64,000 nucleotides of DNA from Brachypodium distachyon (Eukaryota; Streptophyta; Magnoliopsida; Poales; Poaceae). Made by a program: the position numbers and the translations under genes. Each line of letters starts with the position of its first letter. Positions within the stretch are counted from its first letter, which is position 1. Shown one piece after another: positions 1 through 16,373 of the stretch. Location of the stretch: assembly GCF_000005505.3 (NCBI RefSeq), contig NC_016131.3, forward strand, positions 40,134,855 to 40,198,854, written 5' to 3'. The notes below the pieces were generated by a model. It worked only from the letters and a program-made list of their open reading frames with translations, was not told where the DNA came from and did no database searches.

Positions 1-530
1 AAGCTTGGTCTCCCACACCCTGACAAGTGCCCTCTCTGCGACCAGGAGGATGAGACCATCTCCCATCTTCTGCTGGGCTCTGTCGTCACGAGACAGGTGT
101 GGGGCAGTCTGTTGGCTGCGTGGGGTCACGGCGAGTGGGCTCCAGGCGCGGACGCCATTCTTCGGGACTGGTGGTCGTCTCTTCCGATTCCGCACCCAGT
201 TCGGAAAGACTTCCGGACGGTGATCGGCTTGGTATTCTGGATCGTCTAGTGCCACCGGAATGACGTGGTCTTCAACGGAGCGGCACCATCCCTTCAGCGT
301 ATACTTATAGTTGTTGGGGAGGAGTTTTCTAGGTGGGAGCGTGCGGGGTTCTTAGGGGTAGAGTTGCTCCTCCGGCCTTCGCGGCGAGTAGGTTGTTGTC
401 CGGCACGTAGTCTTTTTTTCTGTTCCCTGCCACGAGTTGGCGTTGTATTGTCGTTCCGCTGTTGTACTCGACTTCTGACTCTTCTTCTTTAATTGATGAT
501 GCACCTGTTTGGTTGCATTCTTGAAAAAAA
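1..530 (+). pseudogene. LINE ORF2 3' remnant (zf-RVT end)
   Basis: Frame 1 from base 1 reads the C-terminal zinc-binding region found at the end of plant L1-type ORF2 proteins: C-P-L-C, then D-E-T-I-S-H-L-L, then Q-V-W, and later a W-I-V / C-H-R-N-D-V-V-F-N block. An in-frame TAG at 248-250 breaks it. Reading in the same frame continues to about 400, and an A-run near 523-531 is the likely 3' end. The 5' part lies outside the window. This is a dead fragment, not a host gene. Confidence 0.75.
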
Positions 531-1094
531 AATATTTTGGACATTAATGTGCGATCATTAGCTAGGCTAGCTATTCAATTGTGACAATATGGAGCTCTGC
601 TTCCGCTGAATCTAGGATGTGAACATTGTTAGAGCACAGATAAATGATTGAATTAAAACAGAGTGTTATATGTTCTTCCTAACCGGTCATTATCATTTGG
701 TAGCTTTCTAAACTCTCTTCTCTCTTTTTTTTTCTTTTTTAGGAGGGAAGGGTGAACTCTCCTCTATGCTGATAATTATTTCTTTGATGGACTTCATTTG
801 TAATAATCGTGGTGTCTTCACAGTAATATATTATTATTGCGTCATTGTGGTTGCTTAATACAATATGTTGTAGGCATACTCGGATTCCATGTCTTGCGTG
901 CGCCTGCTACGTTAGTTTAGCTAAATTGAATTTCCACAGTACCGAACTTCATATTCTGCCTATGGATGTAATGAACAATGTGCATAAAATAAATTTGGTA
1001 CTAGGAGCTACAAGTTATGGTTTACACTAAAAATATTTCAAAGTCCTTGCCCAAATAGGAAAGGAGGATTTGTTGGTGGGATCCTTTCTAGTAA
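531..1094. other. AT-rich intergenic sequence
   Basis: I see no gene, RNA or clear repeat here. It is AT-rich and has only short open frames without recognisable protein features. Confidence 0.5.
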
Positions 1095-1613
1095 CTAGGT
1101 GATTCCCCGCGTGTTGACGCGGAAAATTTTATATGCACCTCTGGATATGATTTTAGAAACAAATGATAATAATATGATTAAATGTAAAATAAATATAAAT
1201 ATTGTAGGACAAAACGATTTTATTCATTCATAACACCTATGCAACAAAACAATAGGTGGAATTTTAATGTGCATGAACATTAACAATTTCGAAGAAACCA
1301 AAAAGTGAAGTTTCGTCAACCTGAATATTTGCAGATCTTAGAAAAATTGACATACATATCAAGAAAATATGTGTGTTTGGTGAAATATTTATATGCAACG
1401 TGAAAATGAAAAATCCTAGGTATCAAAATATTAAATTCGAATGGACCACCAGAATGGATTCCTAGTGTACCACAACACATGATGTGGATGGTGATGTGTA
1501 GACTTTGAATGCCTATGATATGCATGATGTAGATGATGATTTGAACACCTTGCATGTGAAACTTGCAAACATTAATTGCACTTAGTAAGGATCAACTTTA
1601 TAGGTTATATAGA
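1095..1613 (-). mobile_element. non-autonomous Helitron (519 bp)
   Basis: Read on the minus strand the element starts TCTATATAACC (plus 1613 leftwards), preceded by A. It ends with a GC hairpin (CCGCGT, loop CAAC, ACGCGG; plus about 1107-1122), then eight bases, then CTAG, followed by T in the host. A 5' TC, a 3' CTRR preceded by a short hairpin, and insertion between A and T are the established marks of Helitrons. The interior is AT-rich and has no Rep/helicase coding, so it would depend on an autonomous partner. Confidence 0.8.
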
Positions 1614-1854
1614 TATAGAAAGGAGGGAGTACTCGAAAATGTTTATTGGAGCTCAGGCTCCTTGGAACCCGAAATTTTCAAAAATAATAATTGAAAATCA
1701 TACTTTTGAGACATAGATGAGAAAGCAAAAATCACAAATCGATTTGTTATTTTTGCAGAGTATAAATTAACGTATCTTTTCACAAAAATTTACATATACT
1801 TAGTTTTCATCTATGTTTATACACTGAAAAATATGGATTTTTTAAAAACTTAAA

Positions 1855-1982
1855 TACTCCCTCCGTTCGACAAAAAATGTTTCAAGTTCGTCAAAATTTG
1901 GATGTATGTAGGTATGATTTAGTGTATAGATGCATTCAAATTTAATCAAAGTTGAGATATTCTTTGTTGGACAGAGAGACTA
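1855..1982. mobile_element. Stowaway MITE
   Basis: The left end is TA followed by CTCCCTCCGTTCGAC. The right end is a decayed inverted copy (GTTGGACAGAGAGAC) followed by TA. The size of about 125 bp and the AT-rich core fit the Stowaway (Tc1/Mariner-derived) family. A lone 'GGAGGGAGTA' at about 1622-1631 is probably a further TIR scrap. Confidence 0.8.
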
Positions 1983-2189
1983 ATGACTTTCGTTTTTAGA
2001 AAAATAAAAGGACTCTCTGGAGCCGGGAGCCAAAACACCCTGTTCGGCAATACTGGGCTATTATCCAGCGATAACCGCGCTATGTTACGGCTAACGGCTT
2101 CCTGTACCAATAAACATTGGTACTCTGTCAGGCTATTTGCAGTACAGCAGCTGGGCTCGTTTTCAATGGTTGGTGGAAGATTGTAAAAC

Positions 2190-3024
2190 AAAGTGAAAAC
2201 GGAAGCAGTGACAGCTCCACAGAAAAGCAACCCAACAAAGCAAGCAAGCCTCTGCGTCCCCCTCTTTCTCTCCTGCGCGTGGTTTTGGCAGTGCCTACGC
2301 TGTCCCTGCAGCAGCTACAGCTACTGTCTGGAGCTCAAACAGCAGCTGCTGCACCACTGGTCGCTACTGCCTACTCCTGCTACTGCTACCTTCTCATTCA
2401 AGAACCTTTGTAGCTTTCCCCAAACTTCGATACAGCTTCTTGATCTGCTGGTCTGAAAATCCGAAGATCGCGGCCTCTTCACAGCAAGACCTTGCGTCCC
2501 TCTAGCACCAAAAAGGAAAATTTAAAAACAATGTATTCACCTCTGGGCTTGGAGGAATAATGGTTTCCAGATCATTCTTGAACCAGATGCTACTTTGATA
2601 AAAGGTCAGTTCCCTTTCTTCCTCCTGTATTGAGCGGTTATTGTTTTCTATGTTTTGGGAGCTATATTCATGTATTCCAATCTGAGATTCATGGCGATAT
2701 TTTGCTTCAATTTCTTAACTGCTATGGATCTCACTAGAAAGCTGAGATTGTGCTTAAATCATATCCATTCCCCAATAAAATGTTTGGTCTTGTTTTGTTC
2801 CTACTGGGTGTTACAGTAAATCATTGGTCTTTCCTCTTGCAGATTTCTAGCTTGTTTTATCCCCACTATCATACATCAAGGTTTTAGATTTTTAGCAGTG
2901 AAATTATCTTGCATTCAAGAAGTAAACCAGCCAAACACAAGCAGCCGCACCTATAAGTTGAGCTTCTAGTTCTTCCGGTAATTTATCATTCAGCCCCAGA
3001 TAAGACGCTGTTGGATTGAATCAA
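2190..3024 (+). promoter_or_regulatory. probable 5' leader with intron of the AT-hook gene
   Basis: The stretch upstream of the 3025 start is C/T-rich and then carries a plausible splice pair: donor AAAAG/GTCAGT at 2604/2605 and acceptor CTCTTGCAG ending at 2842. This suggests an intron of about 240 bp in the 5' untranslated region. No TATA box stands out. This is inferred from splice-site sense only. Confidence 0.35.
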
Positions 3025-3453
3025 ATGGGTAGGGGAAGAGGCAGAGGAAGGAAAATGGTCAGCAATCGCAGGAGCCATGAAGACAAGGGGAGCAGTGGTG
3101 AAGAAGTTGTGCCTGCAAGGAAGAGGAGAGGAAGACCCCTGAAGCAGCGCATTGCGGTCAATGTCGATCAAAGAGAAGTCAAGGATTTGGTAGAGGGTGT
3201 TGATGGCAACGCAGACTATCAACAAGGAGGAAGAGATGGTGATTCAAAGCTCAAGGAAGATGACTCTGTAGGAAATGGTAAAAAGAGGAGCAAGGTGCCC
3301 AAAGATGAGAGCGCAAATCTTGACCTGGAACTGGAAGAGAACAGTTCAAGCACCCGATCTAGCAACGATGAGTCAACTAGGTCCAATGGCTTCCGGCAGA
3401 ACGGAAGCCGCCGGAAGAGCACGCCTCAGCGAGCGGCAGAGGCGGGTTTGTAG
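3025..3453 (+). CDS. small basic AT-hook-like nuclear protein, conserved in plants
   Basis: A single-exon frame of 142 aa. I start at the ATG at 3025 because the frame further upstream has only TTG. The N-terminus is a Gly-Arg repeat (M-G-R-G-R-G-R-G-R-K). At residues about 30-40 there is K-R-R-G-R-P, an AT-hook core that binds the minor groove of AT-rich DNA. The middle is acidic and low-complexity, and the tail is Ser/Arg-rich (S-R-R-K-S-T-P-Q-R-A-A-E-A). I recall an uncharacterised plant family with the same layout (Gly/Arg start, K-R-R-G-R-P, closing N-G-S-R-R-K-S-x-P-x-R-A-A-E-A). The length is similar, but the last residues here (G-L-stop) differ from what I remember. A role in chromatin is inference. 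Confidence 0.7.
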   Translation: MGRGRGRGRKMVSNRRSHEDKGSSGEEVVPARKRRGRPLKQRIAVNVDQREVKDLVEGVDGNADYQQGGRDGDSKLKEDDSVGNGKKRSKVPKDESANLDLELEENSSSTRSSNDESTRSNGFRQNGSRRKSTPQRAAEAGL

Positions 3454-5279
3454 TTGGAATGGAGCAAGCAACAGGTTCTTGGGTACTACTATCAGTTAGG
3501 CAGCTGCTCTTCAATTTTGTCAACTTTCTATTTTAGTACTGTTATGTTTTCTGGCATCTTCATGATGATTACTTGGCTCTATATGAATGTATAAACATAG
3601 ACTGATTGCAAAATCATGGAAGTTTTGCATATGGTGATGAAAATATGTGAGACAGTTAGCTCTTCTAGGTTGAATTGTCAGTACTAAGTATTAGGGGTAG
3701 TAGTGTTTTATCAGTTGATGATGCTAGCCTAAGCTCTTGCAACTTCTGTCCATCTTTTGCACCTTTTTGTTTCCTTTTTTCATCACAGACACCCTAAGCT
3801 CTTGCAACTTCTGTCCATCTTTTGCACCTTTTTGTTTGCTTTTTTCATCTCAGCCATAACCTGCTAGCTGGTGTTGGCAAGTAATCCTAGTAGTGACTAA
3901 ATCAAAGATACCAAGACTGTTGACCCCGTATCTATTCAGAATTCACTCACTTTGTGATAAGAATCTAAGACACATCCAACCATCCGAATTCATTCGGTCC
4001 AGTGGTGAAATATGGAGATGCTGGTTTTCTCTTGATTTCTCTGTATGGCATACATCCAGTGTGCTGTGTGCAGTGTGCTGGCTCAGGCTACTCTTGGATG
4101 CAACATCGTGTTTGAGATTTAGAGCAGAGGTAAGTAAACTTTGAAGGTAATTTCGCCAACTGCTGGTACAGTATGGCGAAACCCTCTGGTGCAGGAAAAT
4201 TGCAACATATTGATTCTTCACTGACGATCTTGTCCAAGAATGTGACATTGCATCACTGCGCGACGACGATTTATTATAACAAGAATTATTGTCCCATCTG
4301 AATCAACTCAACACAGGCACACAGCCAACAGAAATGATTCAGACACCATGATATTCTTCCCACCGAGCTGTGTGTGATACTGCGATGTCATTTCTGCCCC
4401 ACTCTACAACAAAGAAGATGAGTGCTGCTGTTTGGGATTTGGATAGGTATGGTTATTATACATAATCTGTAGAAGAAGGCTCTTGGGTGGTGCTGCGATT
4501 GGGAGGTCGCACTTTCTGCCTCCCCTAGATTGATGATTCCAGTGCCTGGGAATGGCTGATCATGAAAGGAATCGTATCCCCTGTCGTGGCGCATAAACGG
4601 CGACCAGAGGGATGTGATGTGATGCCCTTTGTTGTTCGTTCCATGCTGAAGATTATTAGAATCACATCAAACTTCGAGAAGGAAAAAAATGAACTATTTG
4701 GATTTGCGAAAATAAAGATAAATTCATTACACGTACCGAGGCAGGCCTTACAATATAGAACCTTGGATTCGAAAACAATTGAGCTTCGCACACAGCGGCA
4801 ACTTCTTGAGAAATCCTCTCCGCTTTGTTGTTTTCCCTTTAGAATTGAGATGTTTCATGTATTCACGGTTTCTAGTGTTCTACCTCTCTGGGTATGTTTG
4901 GCAATTGGCAGTATCCAAATCTCCATATCCTAAACATACCCTTGCTTTAGCACATGAATAGATAACTACGGTTTATCCACTCAGGCATCCTCCCCAACGG
5001 TAAGCTATCCTACACATTGCAATCCCAGAAGATAACACCTGAGAGTACACCTGCTAAACGCTAGGGAGACGCATCGAAAAGATGTCGGGGGCGCACATGG
5101 TTAATCGTGTATCAGCACAGAAAAAGACAAACGTATGTGATGACTGTTCTCTGGGTGGAATCACTAGCACGGCTTGTAAAGCAGCTTGGGACATAATGAT
5201 TTCCGTTTTCAAACACCAAGTTGCCTCTCTGGAAAACTTCAGAAGAAGAAGAAAAGTTGGCTCTCCGCCTGAACCACAC
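3454..5279. other. 3' flank and intergenic region
   Basis: The first few hundred bases are probably 3' UTR of the AT-hook gene and include the 65-bp tandem duplication. The rest up to the beta-glucosidase promoter has no gene I can support. The open frames around 4560-4930 lack recognisable motifs. Confidence 0.4.
3728..3856 (+). repeat. 65-bp tandem duplication
   Basis: Two copies with period 65 start at 3728 and 3793, each beginning CCTAAGCTCTTGCAACTTC. They differ at only a few positions, so the duplication is fairly recent. It lies in the likely 3' UTR or 3' flank of the AT-hook gene. Confidence 0.9.
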
Positions 5280-5287
5280 TATATATA
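5280..5287 (+). promoter_or_regulatory. TATA box of the beta-glucosidase gene
   Basis: TATATATA followed by GAGGGAGC lies 59 bp upstream of the start codon at 5346. The gap leaves a short leader of about 25-35 nt, a normal spacing for a plant TATA promoter. Confidence 0.6.
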
Positions 5288-5345
5288 GAGGGAGCCCGGC
5301 CTTGTGGAGAGATAGATAAGATATATAGAAACTGCAAGCACCGCA

Positions 5346-10505
<5,160 letters not shown>

Positions 10506-10714
10506 AATCTGTACTGTACGAGTCTAAAGTTTTTAAAATGTCAGCATAATGGATCGATTCTGTTGTGATAGCCAACACTCAGCAGTTTAAGCAGTTCTCT
10601 TGTATCCATGATGGCATAAAAAAAGACTTGCTTGCTATTGTATCCATTATACATGCAAGTGTGTGTAAAGTAACACCGAAGTAATGCATAACAGATGCAG
10701 CCCATGTGCTTGCT

Positions 10715-10911
10715 CACCAATTTGGAAACTAGTTCAAATGAAAAGATGAAATTTAGCCCGTCGTAAGTAAGGAATAGATATTCCATTCAGGCATTCACTA
10801 TGGTAAATAGCAGCGCAACAAATCAAGACTGTTCAGACCATTCAGACCAAGGTTCTGTAAATCATCCAAGCATTATCATTGGCAAGTTAGGCTATATAAA
10901 TACTTAGCCAA
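10715..10911. repeat. duplicated flank, copy 1
   Basis: Begins ACCAATTTGGAAACTAGTTC and contains GGTAAATAGCAGCGCAACAA. It matches 11793-11973 in the same order with substitutions and small indels. It ends where the TIR element at 10912 begins. Confidence 0.75.
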
Positions 10912-11702
10912 GGTCTTCGAGTCGCCAAGTCAAGTCAAGGCTAGGGGAGCAGGTACACTAGTCTGGACTAGTCGACCCAAGTCAACTTGACTAGTATGAA
11001 AATTTATAGCGTTTAGTGCATCAGACCTAGGTGTTTAGGAGTGACTGTACCTTGTACTCTGAAGAACAACATGAGACAGAGAGACAGAGATGAGCAGTTG
11101 AGCACTGACTACTAGTAGAGGTACAAGATACATCAGAGACAGCAGAGCAGCACTGGACAGAGAGACAGAAATTGAGAAATTGAGCATTTGCAAAAGGGAA
11201 CAGAGGAGAGAGCATCAAGCATGACAGCACTAGATTTCAGAACAGAGCAAAGAACACTGGAGCAGCACTCAATTTCAGAATAGAGCAGCACCAGGCGATG
11301 ATCAGCACACCGCTGCATGAGAAATTGAGAAGTTGAGAAGAGAGGAGGGAGACCTGGTGCCAGTGGCACTTGGTGGGAGCGTCGGCAAGTGAAGGCGCTA
11401 GCCAGGGGCGGCGGCGGTGGCAGCACCATTGCTCACCAGGTCTTCCTGCCACTTCCCCGCCCTTTCCCTCCTCTTCTTTGGTGATCCCGCCCGACTCTCT
11501 CTCCCGGGCGAGCTATATAGGCCCCGAATTTTTCCTGACATGTGGGGCTCTGCGTGGATCAAATCGGGCAGCTCACGACTTCTAGTCTCTGACTAGTCGG
11601 AGCATGTCTCTGGCGAGTCGGTATGAGTCAAGTGACCACCGGAGCAAGTCTCACCTGCTGTACAGACTTGGAGACTAGTCACTAGTCGGCGACTCAAAAA
11701 CC
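10912..11702. mobile_element. TIR DNA element of unassigned superfamily (791 bp)
   Basis: The 15-bp ends GGTCTTCGAGTCGCC and (inverse of the right end) GGTTTTTGAGTCGCC match 13 of 15. Just inside both ends are many GACTAGTC / AGTCGAC motifs, so the subterminal regions are motif-rich. The interior (11050-11570) has no transposase that I recognise. No clear target duplication was seen, so hAT, Mutator and CACTA cannot be told apart. Confidence 0.55.
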
Positions 11703-11792
11703 ATGACGTTAGCTGAAATGAAAGCCATCGTTTTCTTCTGCTGTCATCTGGATTCAGCACTATACTCGTTTTGTGTTTCGAGTGGCTTATAT

Positions 11793-11973
11793 CACCAATT
11801 TGGAAACTTGTTCAAATGAGAAGATGACCTTTTGCCATCCTAAGCAAGCAATAGATGTTCCATTCACTCAGGTAAATAGCAGCGTAACAAATAACAACAG
11901 TTCATACGTCGTACCTTGAAATGAAGGTTTTAAAAATCTTCCAAGCCTTAGCATTGGCCAGCCAGGCATTGTA
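11793..11973. repeat. duplicated flank, copy 2 (3' of the C53 gene)
   Basis: Begins ACCAATTTGGAAACTTGTTC and contains GGTAAATAGCAGCGTAACAA. It is the partner of 10715-10911, and lies just beyond the 3' end of the minus-strand C53 gene. Confidence 0.75.
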
Positions 11974-12204
11974 AATATTAAAAGTCACTTGTTTTGTGTT
12001 TTCGAGTGGCCAATATTGTAGAAGAGATTCATATTTCATAAGATTAAGTCCAACATTCCACGTGAAATTAAATCCATATGCTGAGTTGAAGAACATTTGT
12101 TGCAGCAAAAAATAAGGCAAGAACAAGGACCATAAGTTGGGAAAAGTAGATACCATAAGATAATAAACTTGCTCTAGATTTTGATTCCGGAACAGAAGGT
12201 ACAA

Positions 12205-15099
12205 TCATACAGCTAATTGACTAACACTGGAACTGAGTAAAGTATTGATCTCTCCAATTATGTGCACAGGCCTGCTATCAAACATAGATGACAGTGTTGC
12301 CTCGCAGAGCTTCTTTAGTTCCCTTGTCTTTGTAATCGCTGCCTCCTGTAACATTAGAAAGGAAAGTCATTAACAAACACTTACTGGCTAGAAATCACAA
12401 GGAAATCACACAATTTCTGCACAGTATAGAAGGGAAGTAATAGCATTTTGGTTTATTAGCACATGTTGGACAAAAATCTAGCTGTTCAGAAAATTAAGAA
12501 TAATGCATTGTTCATAGAATTACGATTTAGATATCAGATTTTTTTTTTATAAAAGATCATAAACCACGTAACTGACGCAGACCAATTGTCCATTGAGGAC
12601 AACATGCATGCCATCAAACACTATGTTAAAAAACATATAACTTACTTGCTTTGGCCAGGAGGATGACAGTGCGTTTTGCAGCTCCATGCGCTTAACTGAT
12701 AAATCACCTAAGCCTTCTCGCAGTTTCACCTCATGATGCTTCTTTTCTTCTAAGGTTGACACCAATCTGTCCAAAAACCTAGGGAAGAGCAAGCAACGTT
12801 CAGGTAAAGATCTATAAAAATAAACATGCATTTGTGAGGGAAACTGCTGCATTGTGTAAGTCTTCCATAAGATGCTATGAGGAATAATAAGTGCACAAGT
12901 GTAGCAACCAATGGCAGACACAAGTCATATAGAATAAGCAAGTGTGACTTACCTTTTAGAGTTGAGGATCATTATAAGGTCAAGAGTTTTCTGGTTAGTG
13001 AGCAAAGAGATCGCTGAAGAGACCTCTAAAAGCATAGTTTCCAAACTGTCAGGAGCATACTGTTGAAGAGCAAAGGGCGAGACAGCTTGCACCTGATGCT
13101 GTAGAGATGATGTATCAGCATTCCTAATCTCCACTAAGCGTAGGGTCAAGAATGATTTTACCTGTTTCAAATATAAGAGATTAATGAACTATCCTCACAA
13201 AAAAAAAAGCCATGCTATTAGTTATTTCCGCTTATGACTAAAAAGGCACATGTTGACAAAGCATACAGGTAAAATGGTAACACTAATACGAGAAATTCAA
13301 TAACAAAATGATAGAAATAGTGTTGCTATTTTAAGGGCAGGAAGGGGCATTCAAAATGCCAAAATACCTCAAGTAAATCATCCAGAAGATTATTTCTGTA
13401 TTCCTTCTCCAGCAACTGGCTTCTTTCTTCAGTTAAACTTTCATATTGTCCTGGTTCAGTTGGAGCATTCTGGGTAATAGCATTTTCTTCAGGATTATCA
13501 GCAGAGATGTCCCAGCAAATCAGATCCTCAGATGTATCGCATGTAAGGTTTTCATTGTCAGCAGAAGGATTGACTGAAATACCAACATCATAATTTTCGG
13601 AACCTGCCAACTCTGTACTGGCATCAATAATTTCATATGATCCAAAACCGTCACCAGATACTTCTACAGGTTGTTCCACAGCACCGATATCCCAATCAAT
13701 TCCATTATTATCCACTGAAATGTCCCAATCAATATCGTCTGCGGGAACATTAGAGGCATTGTGCTCTCCTCCATCCATATTAGACCCATGAGCTTTTGAT
13801 GTATCTCCAAGGGAATTCTGCACCTCCGTGCATACTGAGACATGCAGGGAAGGAGGATTAGCCTGCAACTGCTTTAGATTGTGTACCACAGATTTGCAGT
13901 TTTCCTAAATTAAGACGAACACAGTTAAGTTCACACGAGTTGTAGGGCAATATCTACATTCAGCATCTGGTATGTTCAACATAGTCGGTACTGTACCTTA
14001 TCCTCTGTATGGCAGTCCATAACAAAAGTTGTGTAGTACTCAATGGCTTGTGAGACAGGATCACTGTTCAGAACTCCCAAGATTTTGGTAAATGTTGATG
14101 GAAGGGTTTTTGCAGACTGTACGAGTTCTTCCCGCACATCTATTCCCTACCGATGGAAGTTAAAAGTATGCAAACACCAATACAACACAGTAAGTGGCAT
14201 AATCAACAACATAAAACCAAAAAGGTGACACTCGGATAGAGAAGCTAACCTGCAAACCGAGCTCCTGGCAAGCTTCTGCATACCTAGTTGCTGACAGAGC
14301 AGCAAGCCGCTTAATGTCAGCCTCCCTTCGGTCTAGTTCCGCAAGCTGCTGCTGAGTCTTCTGCATCTGCTTCCTCTGATATGGTCTTGAGGTGGGCAAA
14401 GAACAATTAAAACTATACATGCAGATGCTAGGCCAAGCACAAATATTACAAAACGAGAGATCGAGGAAAGACTCTGTACATGTCATAGTTCACATTCTGG
14501 ACCATGATCTGAGCGGCCTCTCCAAGGAAAACATGGTCCTTCTCATAAGCTTTAACAATTGATTCCCATTCTCCCTAAATATAGCATTTGCATCGAAACA
14601 TATGTCAATTCCGTTAGTCAACTGTTAATTTATCTCAACAAAAGAATAGCAAACAATACCGCGGAGCCTGTCAAGCGACCAAATATGTTCCTACTCTCCG
14701 TGTTGGATTCCAGGAGTATGCTGTATATCTTCTTCGCTTCAAGATACCCAATTTCTACTCCGCGAAAGGAGAACACAGGTATACAATTAAATTTCACAGG
14801 AACAGAAATTAGTGGATTGCGGAAGTGATTGGGCGAGGGTTTTAGCATGCGGATTCCGCCATAGCTGCTGCGCAACCCAGCTAAGCCTGAGAGGAAGAGT
14901 TACCTTCAAGTTCGAGGGTGACGAGATAAGGGTGGAGATCCCGCGGGAGGGACGCGAAGGCGGCGGCCAGGCGGGCGCGGATGGCGGCGAGGCGCTTCCT
15001 CCAGTCTTGAGGCACCCGCTTGCGGTCGACCAGCCACTCCTGGAGGCGGGCAAAGGCGATGTCGATGGGGAGGCTGCGGATCTCCGACGGATCGCGCAT
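12205..15099 (-). CDS. CDK5RAP3-like protein (C53), UFMylation/ER-phagy adaptor, 9 exons
   Basis: Minus-strand exons in coding order: 15099-14904, 14754-14660, 14574-14480, 14385-14250, 14146-13997, 13904-13368, 13161-12953, 12778-12646, 12345-12205. All phases close to 563 aa, close to the length of plant C53. It opens [13 protein letters not shown], followed by the conserved L-Q-E-W-L-V-D-R-K and W-x-K-R-L blocks. An N-terminal helical region, a disordered acidic middle (about 225-400) and a C-terminal helical region are apparent. In the middle lie I-D-W-D-I (282-286), I-D-W-D-I (293-297) and I-C-W-D-I (353-357). Plant and animal C53 use such shuffled AIMs to bind ATG8 and UFM1, and C53 joins UFL1 and DDRGK1 at the ER on ribosome stalling. 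It is convergent with the beta-glucosidase gene. Confidence 0.92.
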
Positions 15100-15421
15100 G
15101 TCGGCCACGGAGTCGGGGGATCGACGACGGGAAGGGGGAGGAACGCCGGCCGGAATTGGTCGCGAAGATGGGGACGGGAAGTCTGGTTGAAGACTTGGGT
15201 TTTTCTTTAGCGAAATGCAGATTTGGGTATGTGTTCTTCTTTTTACCTGGGCCAGATTGGTAGCCTTGAGCCCAGCCCAGACATCTCCGGTAACGAAGGG
15301 GGCTGTTTCTAGGCCGAGCAGAGGTACAAAGCCCACATGAGAACGAGAGTTCGGATTGCGTAAATTGCACGAGTGTGTGGGCCCTATCTCATTGTCTTGT
15401 TAGAACTTCAAGAGAGCGTGG

Positions 15422-15684
15422 GGGTGCGTTTGGCTTTGCTTCCAAAACGCACCATACCCTCAAGAAAAAAAAACACCATACTAACTTTTTGGTCATTAAT
15501 AAAAAATTGATAATTGTTTGTATAATTACCAACTAATATTTGACAAGTCAATGTATTATAGCCAACTCGAGTTCAATTTTTTGGTCAAAGTTGGTTAACT
15601 CGTGGGATGGCAAAAGCATAACCAATGATTTGGTTAGCCATTTTTTTTTTGTAAGAATAGGTTGGGTTCAATCCAAACATACCC
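15422..15684. mobile_element. possible Tourist/Harbinger-type MITE
   Basis: GGGTGCGTTTGG at the left and the inverse of CCAAACATACCC at the right match 10 of 12 and resemble Tourist-type ends. TAA follows the right end, but the left flank does not match it, so a target duplication is not shown. Confidence 0.4.
15450..15481 (+). repeat. micro-retroposon scar
   Basis: CACCATAC at 15450-15457 and 15474-15481 flanks CCTCAAGAAAAAAAAA. The flanking repeat is short (8 bp), so this is the weakest of the set. Confidence 0.5.
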
Positions 15685-16235
15685 TAAGCCTTTATAGTGT
15701 TCAAAAAAAATCATTCAAGATAGGAAGACGCGTCAACAGAATCTCTTCGTCGCCATGACTGCAAAAGTGCATGCTCAACCACCTCATATCGAGGTTGTCA
15801 TCAATGCTTGAAAGGATTTCCATGGTGAGCTCATTTCTACGTGCACAATTGGGTGAAAAGAGCTCGTGCCGCATTGTGCACCATCAAGAAAAAATTGGTG
15901 ACAGACCGTTCTGGTTGAGAACGTGGTGGCACCTTCCACCTTGTGGATGCAATCATTTGCTAAGCTTGTCATACTTAATGTTTACCCTCTCTTAGAGTTG
16001 GAGCGGTTTCGAGACAAGCTCAATGAGCTCCCTTCCGCTGGGCTCTTCCCCTTTTTCCTATCAAATAGTGTTCATCTTCTCCTGAAATCCGACGAAATTT
16101 AAAAAAAATTATTGGGGTAAAAGAGCTCTTACGTCTAATACAAACGATACAACATTAACACTTTGAATCCTGACATCCCAAATCAACGAAAATCACCAAA
16201 AACATCCATCTCATCTATCTTCAAAATGCAGGAGG

Positions 16236-16373
16236 AATACTCGCGGATCAGACGAAATACACAAAAGAATCGAGAGAGAAACTTACTGAGGATAAGATTC
16301 CCCAAATACTCGCAGATCAGACGAAATACACAAAAGAATCGAGAGAGAAACTTACTGAGGATAAGATTCCCCA
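16236..16373 (+). repeat. 69-bp tandem duplication
   Basis: Two units of exactly 69 bp start at 16236 and 16305 (AATACTCGCGGATCAGACG / AATACTCGCAGATCAGACG) and are almost identical. Each is a whole number of codons, so the minus-strand 111-aa frame over it repeats in phase, but I see no other sign that the frame is real. Confidence 0.9.

Noticed and set aside
4562..4933. 123-aa plus-strand ORF upstream of the beta-glucosidase gene
   Set aside because: No recognisable motif, mixed composition, and an equally long frame on the other strand; nothing supports a gene.
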